Part shown: positions 9,173-20,815 of the stretch, one piece after another
Position numbering within the stretch: position 1 is the first letter of the stretch
Layout of the letters: every line of letters begins with the position of its first letter
Assembly: GCF_003060885.1 (NCBI RefSeq)
Contig: NZ_QAIG01000005.1
Span: 180,011 to 244,010, forward strand
Reading direction: 5' to 3'
From: Pseudomonas sp. HMWF032
GTDB lineage: Bacteria > Pseudomonadota > Gammaproteobacteria > Pseudomonadales > Pseudomonadaceae
Length of the DNA: 64,000 bases
The notes under the pieces: model-generated
The model's database searches: none
What the model saw: the letters and a program-made list of their open reading frames with translations, nothing else
What the model was told of the DNA's origin: nothing
Translations under genes and position numbers: made by a program

Positions 9173-10619
9173 CCGTAACCTCTGCGCTGTTGTGTACGAG
9201 CTGTTGCTCGGCGAGCAGCGCGGCCACGCATTCGCCCACCTGGCGAATTGACTGTTCAAGCGCTGGAGTGGGTTGGCCGGCGTAGTTGATGCGCAGGCAA
9301 TTGCGGTATTTGCCGGCGGCGGAAAAGATGCTGCCGGGGGCGATCTGGATTTTATGTGGGAGCAGTGCGCGGTTCAGGCGCTGGCTGTCAAATCCCTGTG
9401 GCAGCTCCAGCCACAACATAAAGCCGCCCTGGGGCCGGCTGACCCGCGTGCCGGCGGGGAAGTAGCGGCTGACCCAGTCGATCATGCAGTCGCGGTTGCG
9501 CGCGTACTGGCTGCGCATCCGGCGTAGGTGCGGCTCGTAATGCCCGCTGGCGATGTATTCGGCCAGGGCCAGCTGTGGCAGCTGCGCGGCCATGCCGGTG
9601 CTCATGTATTTGAGGTGCAGCACCTGTTGCAGGTAGCGGCCCGGGGCAATCCAGCCGGCCCGCAGGCCGGGGGCCAGGGTTTTGGAAAACGAACTGCAGA
9701 ACAGCACGCGACCGTCCTCGTCGAATGATTTGATGCTGCGTGGGCGTGGGTAGCTGTAGGCCAGCTCGCCGTAAACATCATCCTCGATAATCGCCACGTC
9801 ATAGCGCTGCGCCAGGGCCAGCAGGGCGCGCTTGTTGGCCTCCGGCATGATGTAACCGAGCGGGTTGTTGCAGTTGGGGGTGAGCTGGATGGCCTTGATC
9901 GGCCATTGCTCCAGCGCGAGCTCCAGTGCCTCCAGGCTGATCCCGGTAAGCGGGTCGGTGGGCAGTTCCAGGGCCTTCATGCCGTAGCCCTTGAGTGCCT
10001 GCATCACGCCATGAAAGCTCGGTGAGTCCACGGCCACGATGTCGCCCGGCTCGCACACCGCGCGAATGGCCACGGACAAGGCCTCGTGGCAGCCGGTGGT
10101 GGTGACGATCTCTTCAATGGCGATCTGGCAGCCGGAGTCGAGCATCAGGCGTGACAGTTGTGCGCGCAGGCCAGGGTCACCATACAGGCTGCCATAGCTC
10201 AGCTCCTTGACCTCCTGGCGGCGGCTCATGCGTGACAGGATGCGCAGCAGCGGTTTCAGGGTCGGGCTGCTGATATCCGGCATGCCACGCCCCAGTTGCA
10301 GCACATCACCGCCTGGCGGCCGGCTGATCAGTTCGAGCACCTGGTCCCACTGGGAAATATCCACCGGTCGCTGGGCGGCGCGGCTGACCATCGGCAGCGC
10401 CGGCTGCTGGCGCGCCTGGGGCACAAAGTAGCCGGACTTGGGCTTGGGCGTGGCCAGGCCCTGATCCTCCAGGTGGCGGTAGGCCTGCTGCACGGTGCTC
10501 AGGCTCACACCATGTTCCATGCTGAGGGCGCGCACGGAGGGCAGGCGATCACCGGGGCGATACAGGCCTTGCTCAATACGGGCGCCGAGCAACTCGGCCA
10601 GGTTGACGTAAAGCGTCAT
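9162..10619 (-). CDS. MocR-type transcriptional regulator (GntR HTH fused to aminotransferase-like domain)
   Basis: This 485-residue fusion has an N-terminal GntR winged helix (residues 1-75: GLYRPGDRLPSVRALSMEHGV, then LSTVQQAYRHLEDQGLATPKP) and a C-terminal fold-type I PLP domain. The PLP-binding Lys sits in SSFSKTLAPGLRAGW, and TTGCHEAL and NPLGYIMP are also conserved. MocR proteins use PLP or its adducts with amines to control transport or catabolic genes, often the divergent or neighbouring gene. The ATG at 10619 is chosen because it starts the GntR domain (MTLYVNLAELLGARIEQG); about 47 upstream codons in the same frame have no family similarity. The effector and targets are not deducible. 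Confidence 0.9.
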   Translation of the reverse strand: MTLYVNLAELLGARIEQGLYRPGDRLPSVRALSMEHGVSLSTVQQAYRHLEDQGLATPKPKSGYFVPQARQQPALPMVSRAAQRPVDISQWDQVLELISRPPGGDVLQLGRGMPDISSPTLKPLLRILSRMSRRQEVKELSYGSLYGDPGLRAQLSRLMLDSGCQIAIEEIVTTTGCHEALSVAIRAVCEPGDIVAVDSPSFHGVMQALKGYGMKALELPTDPLTGISLEALELALEQWPIKAIQLTPNCNNPLGYIMPEANKRALLALAQRYDVAIIEDDVYGELAYSYPRPRSIKSFDEDGRVLFCSSFSKTLAPGLRAGWIAPGRYLQQVLHLKYMSTGMAAQLPQLALAEYIASGHYEPHLRRMRSQYARNRDCMIDWVSRYFPAGTRVSRPQGGFMLWLELPQGFDSQRLNRALLPHKIQIAPGSIFSAAGKYRNCLRINYAGQPTPALEQSIRQVGECVAALLAEQQLVHNSAEVTVTP

Positions 10620-10801
10620 AACAGTTGCCTCGCAATTTCTCTGTGTGCCGCGCCAAGCCAGTACAGATAGGCGATAAATCCACCATTCAGAGTCTGGTTT
10701 CTGAAATCTGTATGGATTTAAAAGTATATTTTTGAATCTGTCATGCTTTTCCCGTGTCACTCATCATGACCTCCCATCAGGCTTACGGGCAGGAGCAGGC
10801 G

Positions 10802-11047
10802 ATGAACGGGTTGAGTGATGTCAGGCTGACAATGAAGTCAGGTGAGCTGCAGCAGGAGTCCGCGGGCGGGCATCTGTATGCTCAGGTGGGTGCGGCGAAG
10901 CCAGCTGTACGCCGCTGGAGCGCATTCTGGTTGCGCCTGACGACTCGTCGAGCGTTACTGAGGCTGTCGGATGAACAGCTCAAGGATATCGGCCTGAGCC
11001 GCGAGCAGGCCCTGCGCGAGGCGCAGCTGCCGTTCTGGAAGCTGTGA
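10802..11047 (+). CDS. DUF1127 small protein
   Basis: This 81-residue protein ends in the DUF1127 pattern: aromatic/basic WSAFWLRLTTRRALLRLSDEQLKDIGLSREQALREAQLPFW. DUF1127 (YjiS-like) proteins are small, Arg-rich and helical; some take part in phosphate, carbon or RNA metabolism in alphaproteobacteria, but the function in Pseudomonas is unclear. The ATG at 10802 has GGAG about 7 nt upstream. It is divergent from the MocR gene (182-bp gap), so that regulator could control it. It is convergent with the FAD oxidase gene. Confidence 0.8.
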   Translation: MNGLSDVRLTMKSGELQQESAGGHLYAQVGAAKPAVRRWSAFWLRLTTRRALLRLSDEQLKDIGLSREQALREAQLPFWKL

Positions 11048-11089
11048 GGGGAATGCGCAGCAGGCCGTTGTGGCCTGCTGCGTAGAGCG

Positions 11090-12403
11090 TCAGACCAGTT
11101 CTTTCATCCGGTGCCAGAGCATGCCCAGGGCGAGCAGCGGCGAGCGCAGGTGTTTGCCGCCCGGGAAGGTCATGTGCGGTACCTTGGCGAACAGGTCGAA
11201 GCCGCTGCTGGCCTGGCCGGCGATGGCCTCGCCGAGCAGTTTGCCGGCTAAGTGCGTGGCGTTGACGCCGTGACCCGAGTAGGCCTGGGCGTAGTACACG
11301 TTGGGCTGTTCCTTGAGGCGGCCGATTTGCGGTAGGCGGTTGGCACCGATGCCGATCATGCCGCCCCACTGGTAGTCGATTTTCACGTCTTTCAGGTGCG
11401 GGAAGACTTGCAGCATTTTGGGCCGCATATAGCCGGCGATGTCTGCAGGATCGCGACCGGAATAGTGGCAGGCACCGCCAAACAGCAAGCGCCGGTCGGC
11501 AGAAAGGCGGTAGTAATCCAGGGCTACACGCTGGTCACACAGTGCCATGTTCTGTGGAATGATCGCCCGCGCTTCGGCCTCGGACAGCGGTTCGGTGGCG
11601 ATCACGTAGCTGCCGGCGGGCAGCACCTTGCCGCCCAGGTTGCTGTTCAGGCCATTCAGGTAAGCGTTGCAGCCGAGCACCAGGGTCGTTGCGCGCACCA
11701 GGCCCTGGGCGGTGTGCACCTTGACCTCGCTGCCGTAGTCGAGGCGTGTCACTGCCGAGTTTTCGAACAGCTGCACGCCCAGGCTCTGCGCCGCAGCGGC
11801 TTCGCCGAGGGCCAGGTTGAGCGGGTGCAGGTGGCCGGAGCCCATGTCGATCATGCCGCCGACGTAGCGGTTAGAGCCGACCACTTCGTGCATCTGCTCC
11901 GGTTGCAGCAGGCGCATTTCATGGCGATAGCCCAACTGCTTGAGTTCGGCCATGTCTTCGGCGAAGTCGTCGAGGTGGCTGGGTTTGTTGGCCAGGTCGC
12001 AGTAGCCCCAGGTCAGGTCGCAGTCGATGTTGAACTGCTCGATACGCTGGCGGACGATCTCCACCGCTTCCAGGCCCATCAGTTTCAGTTCGCGCACGCC
12101 TTGCGCGCCAATCACCGATTCAAATTGCTCCACGCCATGGCCGACGCCACGAATCAGTTGGCCACCGTTGCGCCCGCTGGCGCCCCAGCCGATTTTGTGT
12201 GCTTCCAGCAGCACCACCGAAAGGCCTTTCTGCGCCAGCTCAATGGCCGTGTTAAGGCCGGAAAAACCACCGCCAACGATGCACACGTCGGCACGTAACT
12301 CGCCGCCCAGGGCGGGGTAGTCGAGTTGGCGATTGGCGCTGGCGGCGTAGTAGGAGCGGGCGTGCTGGCTGCTATGAACCGGCTGGTGAACGCGGGCGTT
12401 CAT
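11090..12403 (-). CDS. FAD-dependent amine oxidoreductase (PuuB/PauB-like)
   Basis: This 437-residue protein of the DAO family has an N-terminal Rossmann FAD motif (DVCIVGGGFSGLNTAIELAQ, about 40-60) followed by the WGASGRNGGQ segment typical of gamma-glutamylputrescine oxidases. The C-terminal half carries the DAO substrate domain with GGMIGIGANRLPQIGRL and a GHGVNATHLAGKLL motif. These enzymes oxidise gamma-glutamylated polyamines to the aldehyde with H2O2 release; the KauB-like dehydrogenase at 6.4 kb could take the next step. By position it matches PA5309 of P. aeruginosa. A second homologue lies at 27080-28369. Confidence 0.87.
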   Translation of the reverse strand: MNARVHQPVHSSQHARSYYAASANRQLDYPALGGELRADVCIVGGGFSGLNTAIELAQKGLSVVLLEAHKIGWGASGRNGGQLIRGVGHGVEQFESVIGAQGVRELKLMGLEAVEIVRQRIEQFNIDCDLTWGYCDLANKPSHLDDFAEDMAELKQLGYRHEMRLLQPEQMHEVVGSNRYVGGMIDMGSGHLHPLNLALGEAAAAQSLGVQLFENSAVTRLDYGSEVKVHTAQGLVRATTLVLGCNAYLNGLNSNLGGKVLPAGSYVIATEPLSEAEARAIIPQNMALCDQRVALDYYRLSADRRLLFGGACHYSGRDPADIAGYMRPKMLQVFPHLKDVKIDYQWGGMIGIGANRLPQIGRLKEQPNVYYAQAYSGHGVNATHLAGKLLGEAIAGQASSGFDLFAKVPHMTFPGGKHLRSPLLALGMLWHRMKELV

Positions 12404-12578
12404 GTGTGGAATCCTGATTATTGTGTTTGGAAAATTTTACGAAGCATAAGCGTGAGATTTGCCAAACGCCAAGAGGCAATCGCGAAATAAGCGGATTTTC
12501 GTCGGTTAGCCCCTGCTCCTGCCACGATTCAACCCTGGGCACGGTTACTATGCCGGCCTGTGTTTCAGGATCACGCCC

Positions 12579-12932
12579 ATGAGTTGCACCAGCCGCAAGA
12601 TCGACCAGCTGCGTTTGCAGATCCCCAGTTTTGCCTGCGTGCCGGGTTGCCATGATTGCTGCGGCCCGGTTACCGCGTCATCCGAGGAAATGGCGCGGCT
12701 GCCGGTGAAAAGCGATGCCGAACATGATGCCGCGTTGGCCGAGTACAACTGCGTACACCTCGGCCCGCATGGGTGCACGGCGTATGACCAGCGCCCACTG
12801 ATCTGCCGGCTGTTTGGCACCACGTCCAGCCTGCCGTGCCCGCGCGGTCAGGGGCCGGAGCAGATGACCGACCCGGCGGTGGAGCAGCGGGTGCATCAGC
12901 TGATCGCCACAACCCGCCAGGTGCTGGTGTAG
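12579..12932 (+). CDS. YkgJ-family cysteine-cluster protein
   Basis: This 117-residue protein has the CxxC-type clusters of the YkgJ/CxxCxxCC family: CVPGCHDCCGP at 20-30, then CVHLGPHGCTAYDQRPLICRLFG around 58-80. The family is thought to bind zinc or an Fe-S cluster through these cysteines; no reaction is established. ATG 12579 begins MSCTSRKIDQLRLQ. Its stop codon (12930-12932) lies within the left end of a dispersed-type repeat (12929-13069). Confidence 0.82.
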   Translation: MSCTSRKIDQLRLQIPSFACVPGCHDCCGPVTASSEEMARLPVKSDAEHDAALAEYNCVHLGPHGCTAYDQRPLICRLFGTTSSLPCPRGQGPEQMTDPAVEQRVHQLIATTRQVLV

Positions 12933-13069
12933 GTTGGGTCGGGCCACGTTGGTCGGGCCACGTTGGTTGAGCGTAGCGAAGCCCAGCAGGGCGGCGTGCG
13001 CAGCGCTCCGCCCTGCGATCTTGTTTATACCTCGTTGGGCTTCGTCGCAGGCTCCTCAAGCCAACCTAC
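12929..13069. repeat. MITE/REP-like intergenic element bounded by GTAGGTTGG inverted ends, with an internal 14-bp tandem duplication
   Basis: The ends GTAGGTTGG (12929-12937) and CCAACCTAC (13061-13069) are perfect inverted repeats. Just inside, GAGCGTAGCGAAGCCCA (12969-12985) pairs imperfectly with TGGGCTTCGTCGCAGGCTC (13036-13054). The unit GTCGGGCCACGTTG is present twice in tandem (12938-12951, 12952-12965). The centre holds GGGCGG...CCGCCC-type pairing. The sequence style matches short palindromic repeats that I remember as scattered through Pseudomonas genomes. It carries no coding capacity. Confidence 0.75.
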
Positions 13070-13083
13070 CCAGCTTCTTGCCG

Positions 13084-13572
13084 TTAATCGGCAATCGGCA
13101 GGCTCAGGCTTTCTTTCACTTCTTCCATGACGATGTAGCTCTTCGACTCACGCACGTGCGGCAGCTTGAGCAGGATGTCGCCGAGCAGCTTGCGGTAGCT
13201 GGCCATCTCGTTGATGCGCGCCTTCACCAGGTAGTCGAAGTCGCCTGACACCAAGTGGCATTCGAGCACGTGCGGCAGCTTGAGCACGGCGCGGCGGAAC
13301 TCCTCGAAGGTGTCGCCGGACTTGTAGTCCAGGCTGATCTCGACAAACACCAACAGGCTGGCCTTGAGTTGCTGCGGGTTGAGCCGGGCGTGGTAGCCCA
13401 TGATGATGCCTTCGCGCTCCAGGCGGCGTACGCGTTCGGTGCACGGTGTGGTCGACAGGCCGACCCGCTCACCCAGCTCGGTAAAGCTGATGCGCCCGTC
13501 TTCCTGCAGGATGCGCAGGATATTGCGGTCGATCTTGTCCAGTTCGCGGCGGCTCTGATGTTGGGTGCGCAC
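13084..13572 (-). CDS. dadR: Lrp/AsnC-family regulator of alanine catabolism (DadR)
   Basis: This 162-residue protein has an N-terminal winged HTH (LDKIDRNILRILQEDGRIS, then TELGERVGLSTTPCTERVRR) and a C-terminal RAM ligand-binding domain (YLVKARINEMASYRKLLGDIL). The P. aeruginosa homologue senses L-alanine and activates the divergent dadAX operon. Here dadA is divergent with about 155 bp between starts. A GTG start at 13572 gives the standard 162-residue length and has a GAGGGG-like site upstream; a longer frame to 13620 adds 16 residues of no family similarity. Confidence 0.9.
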   Translation of the reverse strand: MRTQHQSRRELDKIDRNILRILQEDGRISFTELGERVGLSTTPCTERVRRLEREGIIMGYHARLNPQQLKASLLVFVEISLDYKSGDTFEEFRRAVLKLPHVLECHLVSGDFDYLVKARINEMASYRKLLGDILLKLPHVRESKSYIVMEEVKESLSLPIAD

Positions 13573-13614
13573 GGTGGATACCCCTCTGTAGAAGGCGATT
13601 TTGCCCAGAATTGT

Positions 13615-13680
13615 CGCCAAATATAGCTATTTATATAGTGAAAAGCACTGCTGATCTCTTCCTATACTGCGCTCAATTGT
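13615..13680 (+). promoter_or_regulatory. Probable dadA promoter with AT-rich Lrp-type site
   Basis: A TATACT -10 hexamer lies at 13673-13678 with no good -35 at the expected spacing, as in activator-dependent promoters. Immediately upstream (13618-13640) is an AT-rich near-palindrome, AAATATAGCTATTTAT, of the kind bound by Lrp-family proteins. Assigning it to DadR is inference. Confidence 0.5.
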
Positions 13681-13727
13681 GATCTCAGGAATTATCCGTC
13701 GCGCATTGTCGCGGCGAGGAGAGCGGC

Positions 13728-15026
13728 ATGCGGGTTTTAGTTCTCGGTAGCGGTGTGATTGGTACAGCCAGTGCGTATTACCTGGCACGTCAGGGCTTTG
13801 AGGTTGTGGTGGTCGATCGTCAAAGCGCCCCGGCCATGGAAACCAGCTTCGCCAATGCCGGCCAGGTGTCCCCTGGCTACGCCTCGCCGTGGGCTGCGCC
13901 GGGCGTGCCGCTGAAAGCCATCAAGTGGCTGCTGCAAAAACACGCACCGCTGGCGATCAAGGCCACCGCCGATATCGACCAATACCTGTGGATGGCGCAG
14001 ATGCTGCGCAACTGCACCGCCAGCCGTTACGCGGTGAACAAGGAGCGCATGGTGCGTTTGTCCGAGTACAGCCGCGACTGCCTCGACGAGCTGCGTGCGG
14101 AAACCGGCATCGCCTATGAAGGCCGCAGCCTGGGTACCACCCAGCTGTTCCGCACCCAGGCGCAACTGGATAACGCGGCGAAAGACATCGCCGTGCTGCA
14201 GCAATCCGGTGTGCCCTATGAACTGCTCGACCGCGCTGGCATTGCCCGCGTTGAGCCGGCCCTGGCCGCTGTCACCGACAAACTGGCCGGCGCGCTGCGT
14301 CTGCCCAACGACCAGACCGGCGATTGCCAGCTGTTCACCACCAAATTGGCCGAGATGGCCAAGGCGCTGGGGGTGGAATTCCGCTTCGGTCAGGACATTC
14401 AGCGTATCGACGCCGTGGGCGACCGGGTCAATGGCGTGTGGATCGACGGCAAGCTGGAAACCGCCGACCGCTATGTGCTGGCGCTCGGCAGCTTCAGCCC
14501 GCAACTGCTCAAGCCGCTGGGCATCAAGGCACCGGTGTACCCGCTCAAGGGATACTCGCTGACCGTGCCAATCACCAATGTGGCGATGGCGCCGACTTCG
14601 ACCATCCTCGATGAAACCTACAAGGTGGCGATCACCCGTTTCGACAACCGCATCCGCGTCGGCGGCATGGCCGAGATCGCCGGTTTCGACCTGAGCCTCA
14701 ACCCGCGCCGTCGCGAGACCCTGGAAATGATCACCGCTGATCTCTACCCGCAGGGCGGCGACCTGAGCCAGGCCGAATTCTGGACCGGCCTGCGCCCGGC
14801 CACCCCGGACGGCACGCCGATTGTCGGTGCCACTGGCTTGCGTAATTTGTTCCTTAACACCGGTCACGGCACACTGGGCTGGACCATGGCCTGCGGCTCC
14901 GGTCGCCTGCTTGCCGATCTGATGGCGAAAAAGCGCCCGCAGATCAGCGCCGAAGGCCTGGATATTTCCCGTTACAGCCGTTCCCAGGAGAGTCACAAGC
15001 ATGTCAGTACAGCGCCTGCACACTGA
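13728..15026 (+). CDS. dadA: D-amino acid dehydrogenase, small subunit type
   Basis: This 432-residue membrane-associated flavoenzyme deaminates D-alanine and other D-amino acids to keto acids, passing electrons to the respiratory chain. It starts with the FAD Rossmann motif [18 protein letters not shown] (residues 3-20) and continues with [20 protein letters not shown]. The C-terminal motif [16 protein letters not shown]...[17 protein letters not shown] is diagnostic for DadA. With DadX it lets the cell use L-alanine: racemisation, then oxidation. Its last 26 bp overlap ridA. Confidence 0.96.
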   Translation: MRVLVLGSGVIGTASAYYLARQGFEVVVVDRQSAPAMETSFANAGQVSPGYASPWAAPGVPLKAIKWLLQKHAPLAIKATADIDQYLWMAQMLRNCTASRYAVNKERMVRLSEYSRDCLDELRAETGIAYEGRSLGTTQLFRTQAQLDNAAKDIAVLQQSGVPYELLDRAGIARVEPALAAVTDKLAGALRLPNDQTGDCQLFTTKLAEMAKALGVEFRFGQDIQRIDAVGDRVNGVWIDGKLETADRYVLALGSFSPQLLKPLGIKAPVYPLKGYSLTVPITNVAMAPTSTILDETYKVAITRFDNRIRVGGMAEIAGFDLSLNPRRRETLEMITADLYPQGGDLSQAEFWTGLRPATPDGTPIVGATGLRNLFLNTGHGTLGWTMACGSGRLLADLMAKKRPQISAEGLDISRYSRSQESHKHVSTAPAH

Positions 15027-15351
15027 AAGTCGTTACAGCGAAATCGTCATCCATAACGGCACGGTCTACCTGGCCGGCCAGCTGGCGGACGACTACCGCG
15101 GCGACATCGTGCAGCAAACCCGTGAAACCCTGGCCAACACCGACCGCATGCTGGCCGAGGCCGGCAGCGACAAGTCGAAGATCCTCTCTGTGACTATCTA
15201 CTTGAAGGACATGGACCGTGATTACGCCGGTCTCAATCAGGTCTGGGATGCCTGGGTTGCGCCCGGCGCCGCGCCAGCGCGTGCCTGCGTAGAGGCAAAG
15301 ATGTACAAGCCCGAGGTGCTGGTGGAAATGATGATCGTGGCCGCGCTATAA
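15001..15351 (+). CDS. RidA-family enamine/imine deaminase
   Basis: This 116-residue YjgF/YER057c/UK114-family protein shows [14 protein letters not shown] at the start and the C-terminal [26 protein letters not shown], including the Arg that binds substrate carboxylates. RidA proteins hydrolyse reactive imines released by amino acid dehydrogenases and PLP enzymes; between dadA and dadX it would clear the imine made by DadA. ATG 15001 lies inside dadA in another frame, with AGGAGAG in the dadA coding sequence serving as ribosome site (about 14987-14993). A downstream start would remove the conserved first strand, so the overlap is probably real. Confidence 0.92.
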   Translation: MSVQRLHTESRYSEIVIHNGTVYLAGQLADDYRGDIVQQTRETLANTDRMLAEAGSDKSKILSVTIYLKDMDRDYAGLNQVWDAWVAPGAAPARACVEAKMYKPEVLVEMMIVAAL

Positions 15352-15381
15352 CGCCGCCCGTCCCGTTTGCGATACGTATTT

Positions 15382-15407
15382 GCCCGGCCATCACACCGGG
15401 CTTTTTT
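15382..15407 (+). terminator. Intrinsic terminator between ridA and dadX
   Basis: The stem GCCCGG (15382-15387) / CCGGGC (15396-15401), with an 8-nt loop, is followed by six Ts. It lies inside what is normally treated as the dadA-dadX operon, so it may attenuate transcription into dadX. Confidence 0.75.
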
Positions 15408-15440
15408 ATAGCCTGAAAACTGCTGATAGCCGAGAACATC

Positions 15441-16514
15441 ATGCGTCCTGCCCGTGCTCTGATCGACCTGCAAGCCTTGCGTCACAACTACCAACTGGCC
15501 CGTGACGTCAGCGGCGCGCGCGCCCTGGCAGTGATCAAGGCGGATGCCTACGGCCATGGCGCGGTGCGTTGTGCGCAGGCGCTGCAGGAGCAGGCCGATG
15601 GTTTTGCCGTAGCCTGTATCGAGGAAGCACTGCAGCTGCGCGAGGCCGGTATTCGCGGGCCGATTTTGTTGCTGGAGGGCTTTTTCGAGGCCGACGAATT
15701 GCCGCTGATCGAGCAGCACGAACTGTGGTGCGTGGTGCATTCGCTGTGGCAGCTGGAGGCGATTGAGCGCAGCACTGTGCGTGGCCCGCTGACAGTCTGG
15801 CTGAAGATGGACAGCGGCATGCATCGCGTGGGGCTCAATCCTGAGGATTATCAGGCGGCCTATCAACGTTTGCTGGCCAGCGGCAAGGTGGCAAAAATTG
15901 TGTTGATGAGCCATTTCGCCCGCGCTGACGAGCTGGATTGCTCGCGCAGTGATGAGCAGTTGGCCGTGTTCCAGCAGGCGCACCAGGGTATTGTCGCTGA
16001 GGTCAGCCTGCGCAATTCGCCAGCCGTGCTCGGTTGGCCCAACGTTCCGAGTGACTGGGTGCGGCCCGGCATCATGCTCTACGGTGCCACCCCGTTCGAA
16101 CAGGCGCAGGCTATGGCCGCGCGGTTGCAGCCGGTGATGACTCTGGAGTCGAAGATCATCAGCGTGCGCGAACTGCCGGCCGGTGAACCGGTGGGCTATG
16201 GCGCGCGCTTTGTCAGCGAGCGGCCGACCCGCGTCGGTGTGGTCGCCATGGGCTATGCCGATGGCTACCCACGTCATGCGCCGACCGGCACGCCCGTGGC
16301 GGTGGACGGCCAACTGACCCGCTTGATCGGTCGCGTGTCGATGGACATGCTCACCGTCGATTTGACTGATCTGCCACAAGCGGGCCTGGGCAGCCGGGTC
16401 GAGCTGTGGGGTAAACAGGTGCTGGCCAGCGACGTGGCCACCCAGGCGGGCAGTATTCCCTATCAGCTTTTCTGCAACCTGCGGCGGGCGCCGCTGCTCT
16501 ACCTCGGGCACTAA
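15441..16514 (+). CDS. dadX: Catabolic alanine racemase (PLP)
   Basis: This 357-residue enzyme interconverts L- and D-alanine. The PLP Lys is in [11 protein letters not shown] (K33) and the second catalytic base Tyr is in [10 protein letters not shown] (Y253). [13 protein letters not shown], conserved in the C-terminal beta domain, is also present. Placement after dadA-ridA makes it the catabolic DadX rather than the biosynthetic Alr. It is 89 bp beyond ridA with a terminator-like hairpin between. Confidence 0.95.
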   Translation: MRPARALIDLQALRHNYQLARDVSGARALAVIKADAYGHGAVRCAQALQEQADGFAVACIEEALQLREAGIRGPILLLEGFFEADELPLIEQHELWCVVHSLWQLEAIERSTVRGPLTVWLKMDSGMHRVGLNPEDYQAAYQRLLASGKVAKIVLMSHFARADELDCSRSDEQLAVFQQAHQGIVAEVSLRNSPAVLGWPNVPSDWVRPGIMLYGATPFEQAQAMAARLQPVMTLESKIISVRELPAGEPVGYGARFVSERPTRVGVVAMGYADGYPRHAPTGTPVAVDGQLTRLIGRVSMDMLTVDLTDLPQAGLGSRVELWGKQVLASDVATQAGSIPYQLFCNLRRAPLLYLGH

Positions 16515-16616
16515 CAGCCGAGCTGTAGATGAGTTTGAACGCGAGTGTTGTAAATTCCGAACGCTATGCCATGATACGGCGACTTTTCCGTATCACTCCC
16601 AAGGGGGACTCCAGCA

Positions 16617-17165
16617 TTGGACGTCGGTGTTCGACTGCAATCCATTCGCAAACTCAAAGGCCTTTCCCAGCGTGAACTCGCCAAGCGGGCGGGCGTCACC
16701 AACAGCACCATTTCGATGATCGAGAAGAACAGCGTAAGCCCTTCGATCAGTTCGTTGAAAAAGGTGTTGGCGGGTATCCCCATGTCTCTGGTGGAGTTTT
16801 TCTCCCTGGATGTGGAGCAGGACAGTCAGGCTCAGGTGGTCTATCGTGCTGCCGAACTTACCGATATTTGCAGCGGCGCCATCACCATGAAACTGGTGGG
16901 CAAGGCGCATCCCAGTCGTGCCATTTCCTTCCTTGATGAAACCTACCCCAGTGGTTCCGACACCGGCGACGAAATGTACGCTCATGAAGGTGAAGAGGCT
17001 GGCATGCTGGTCGAGGGCAAGCTGGAGCTGACCGTCGGCGACGAGGTTTTCATCCTCGAGCCAGGTGACAGCTACTATTTCGAGAGCAGCAAGCCGCATC
17101 GTTTCCGTAATCCGTTCGAGCAACCGGCCCGGTTGATTAGCGCCACCACACCGGCCAACTTCTAA
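16617..17165 (+). CDS. pauR: XRE-cupin transcriptional repressor of polyamine catabolism (PauR-like)
   Basis: This 182-residue protein has an N-terminal XRE helix-turn-helix (residues 4-58, GLSQRELAKRAGVTNSTIS) and a C-terminal cupin (about 105-178, EEAGMLVEGKLELTVGDE, then PGDSYYFESSKPHRFRNP). P. aeruginosa PauR (PA5301), in the same position after dadX, represses pau/kauB genes and is released by putrescine or cadaverine. The start is a TTG at 16617: AAGGGGG lies 9 nt upstream, and the codon begins DVGVRLQSIRKLKGLSQ, matching the family N-terminus. Nearby candidate targets are the KauB-like gene, the FAD oxidases and the ligase at 25 kb. Confidence 0.88.
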   Translation: MDVGVRLQSIRKLKGLSQRELAKRAGVTNSTISMIEKNSVSPSISSLKKVLAGIPMSLVEFFSLDVEQDSQAQVVYRAAELTDICSGAITMKLVGKAHPSRAISFLDETYPSGSDTGDEMYAHEGEEAGMLVEGKLELTVGDEVFILEPGDSYYFESSKPHRFRNPFEQPARLISATTPANF

Positions 17166-17271
17166 GTCGCATTGATGAATCCGCCACGGTTCAGGGAAAC
17201 ACGGCCGTTTCCTGGCGGTTGGAAATAACCCTGCGACAATCTGGGTTGTTTCGGCCTGCACCGCTTGCCGT

Positions 17272-17309
17272 TATACTGTCGCCCGCTCGCGAAACCGTGG
17301 CCGCGAGCG
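17272..17309 (+). promoter_or_regulatory. cycB promoter -10 and 5' UTR hairpin
   Basis: A consensus-like TATACT is at 17272-17277. A stem CGCTCGCG (17284-17291) / CGCGAGCG (17302-17309) follows at about the transcription start, 26 bp before the GTG start. The -35 is not convincing. Confidence 0.45.
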
Positions 17310-17334
17310 TGACTAGCCACGAAGAGGGTGTACC

Positions 17335-17757
17335 GTGAACCTGATTAAAAAGATCCTGGTAGCACCGGCTACCGTATTGGCCCTGTGGGCAGTGACTGCT
17401 CAGGCCACGACCGACGATGCCATTGCCGAGCGACTGAAGCCGGTTGGCCAAGTCTGTGTGATGGGTGAAGAATGCAAGGGCGTGGGTGCTGTTGCCGTGA
17501 GTGCGGGCGGTGGTGCGCGTACTGCCGATGACATCATTGCCAAGCACTGCGGTGCTTGTCACACCCCAGGTATCCTGGGTGCGCCGAAAATTGGCGACAC
17601 GGCTGCATGGAAAGAGCGCGCAGACCACCAGGGCGGCCTTGACGGCATCCTGGCCAAAGCCATTTCCGGTATCAACGCCATGCCGCCGAAAGGCACCTGT
17701 GCCGACTGCTCGGATGACGAGCTGCGTGCTGCAATTCAGAAGATGTCCGGCCTGTAA
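17335..17757 (+). CDS. cycB: Cytochrome c5
   Basis: This 140-residue periplasmic monohaem cytochrome has a Sec signal peptide (MNLIKKILVAPATVLALWAV, then TAQA), a CGACH haem site (C72, C75, H76), Met ligand M116 in INAMPPKGTC and the extra C122/C125 pair characteristic of cytochrome c5. C41 and C47 lie in an N-terminal extension. It shuttles electrons in the respiratory chain. GTG at 17335 is preceded by GAAGAGGG. It is monocistronic, ending in a strong terminator. Confidence 0.93.
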   Translation: MNLIKKILVAPATVLALWAVTAQATTDDAIAERLKPVGQVCVMGEECKGVGAVAVSAGGGARTADDIIAKHCGACHTPGILGAPKIGDTAAWKERADHQGGLDGILAKAISGINAMPPKGTCADCSDDELRAAIQKMSGL

Positions 17758-17776
17758 CACGCCTGACGCTGCTGTG

Positions 17777-17805
17777 AAAAAGCCGCCTGAACAGGCGGCT
17801 TTTTT
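17777..17805 (+). terminator. Intrinsic terminator of cycB (probably bidirectional with xpt)
   Basis: AAAAGCCGCCTG pairs with CAGGCGGCTTTT across a two-base loop region, with six Ts after it and four As before it. It lies between the convergent cycB and xpt genes. Confidence 0.9.
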
Positions 17806-17852
17806 GTGGGCGCTAGAAACGGCTCAAGGCAATTCCCGGTGGGCTGCGGCCC

Positions 17853-20552
<2,700 letters not shown>

Positions 20553-20815
20553 GGAGTCAATCGTCAGGGCAAATGGGCGCGCATTTTAACAGGCCTGGCG
20601 CTTTCTGCTGTGACCATCTGGAAGTGTGTTGCACTGCACATAATGGCAAACAGCCAGGCTTGGTTAATTTTCCTAATCCAGTACTCTGGTGCCACTTCGG
20701 GTCCTTGCCATGCCGCAGGGCGCGCCACTGACACAAGGATGTGCGTGATTAGACGTCGATTACGACGCATCCGAGCGGGTTCAAAGCTCTTTATTTGTGC
20801 AGTGGGGGAAGTTGT

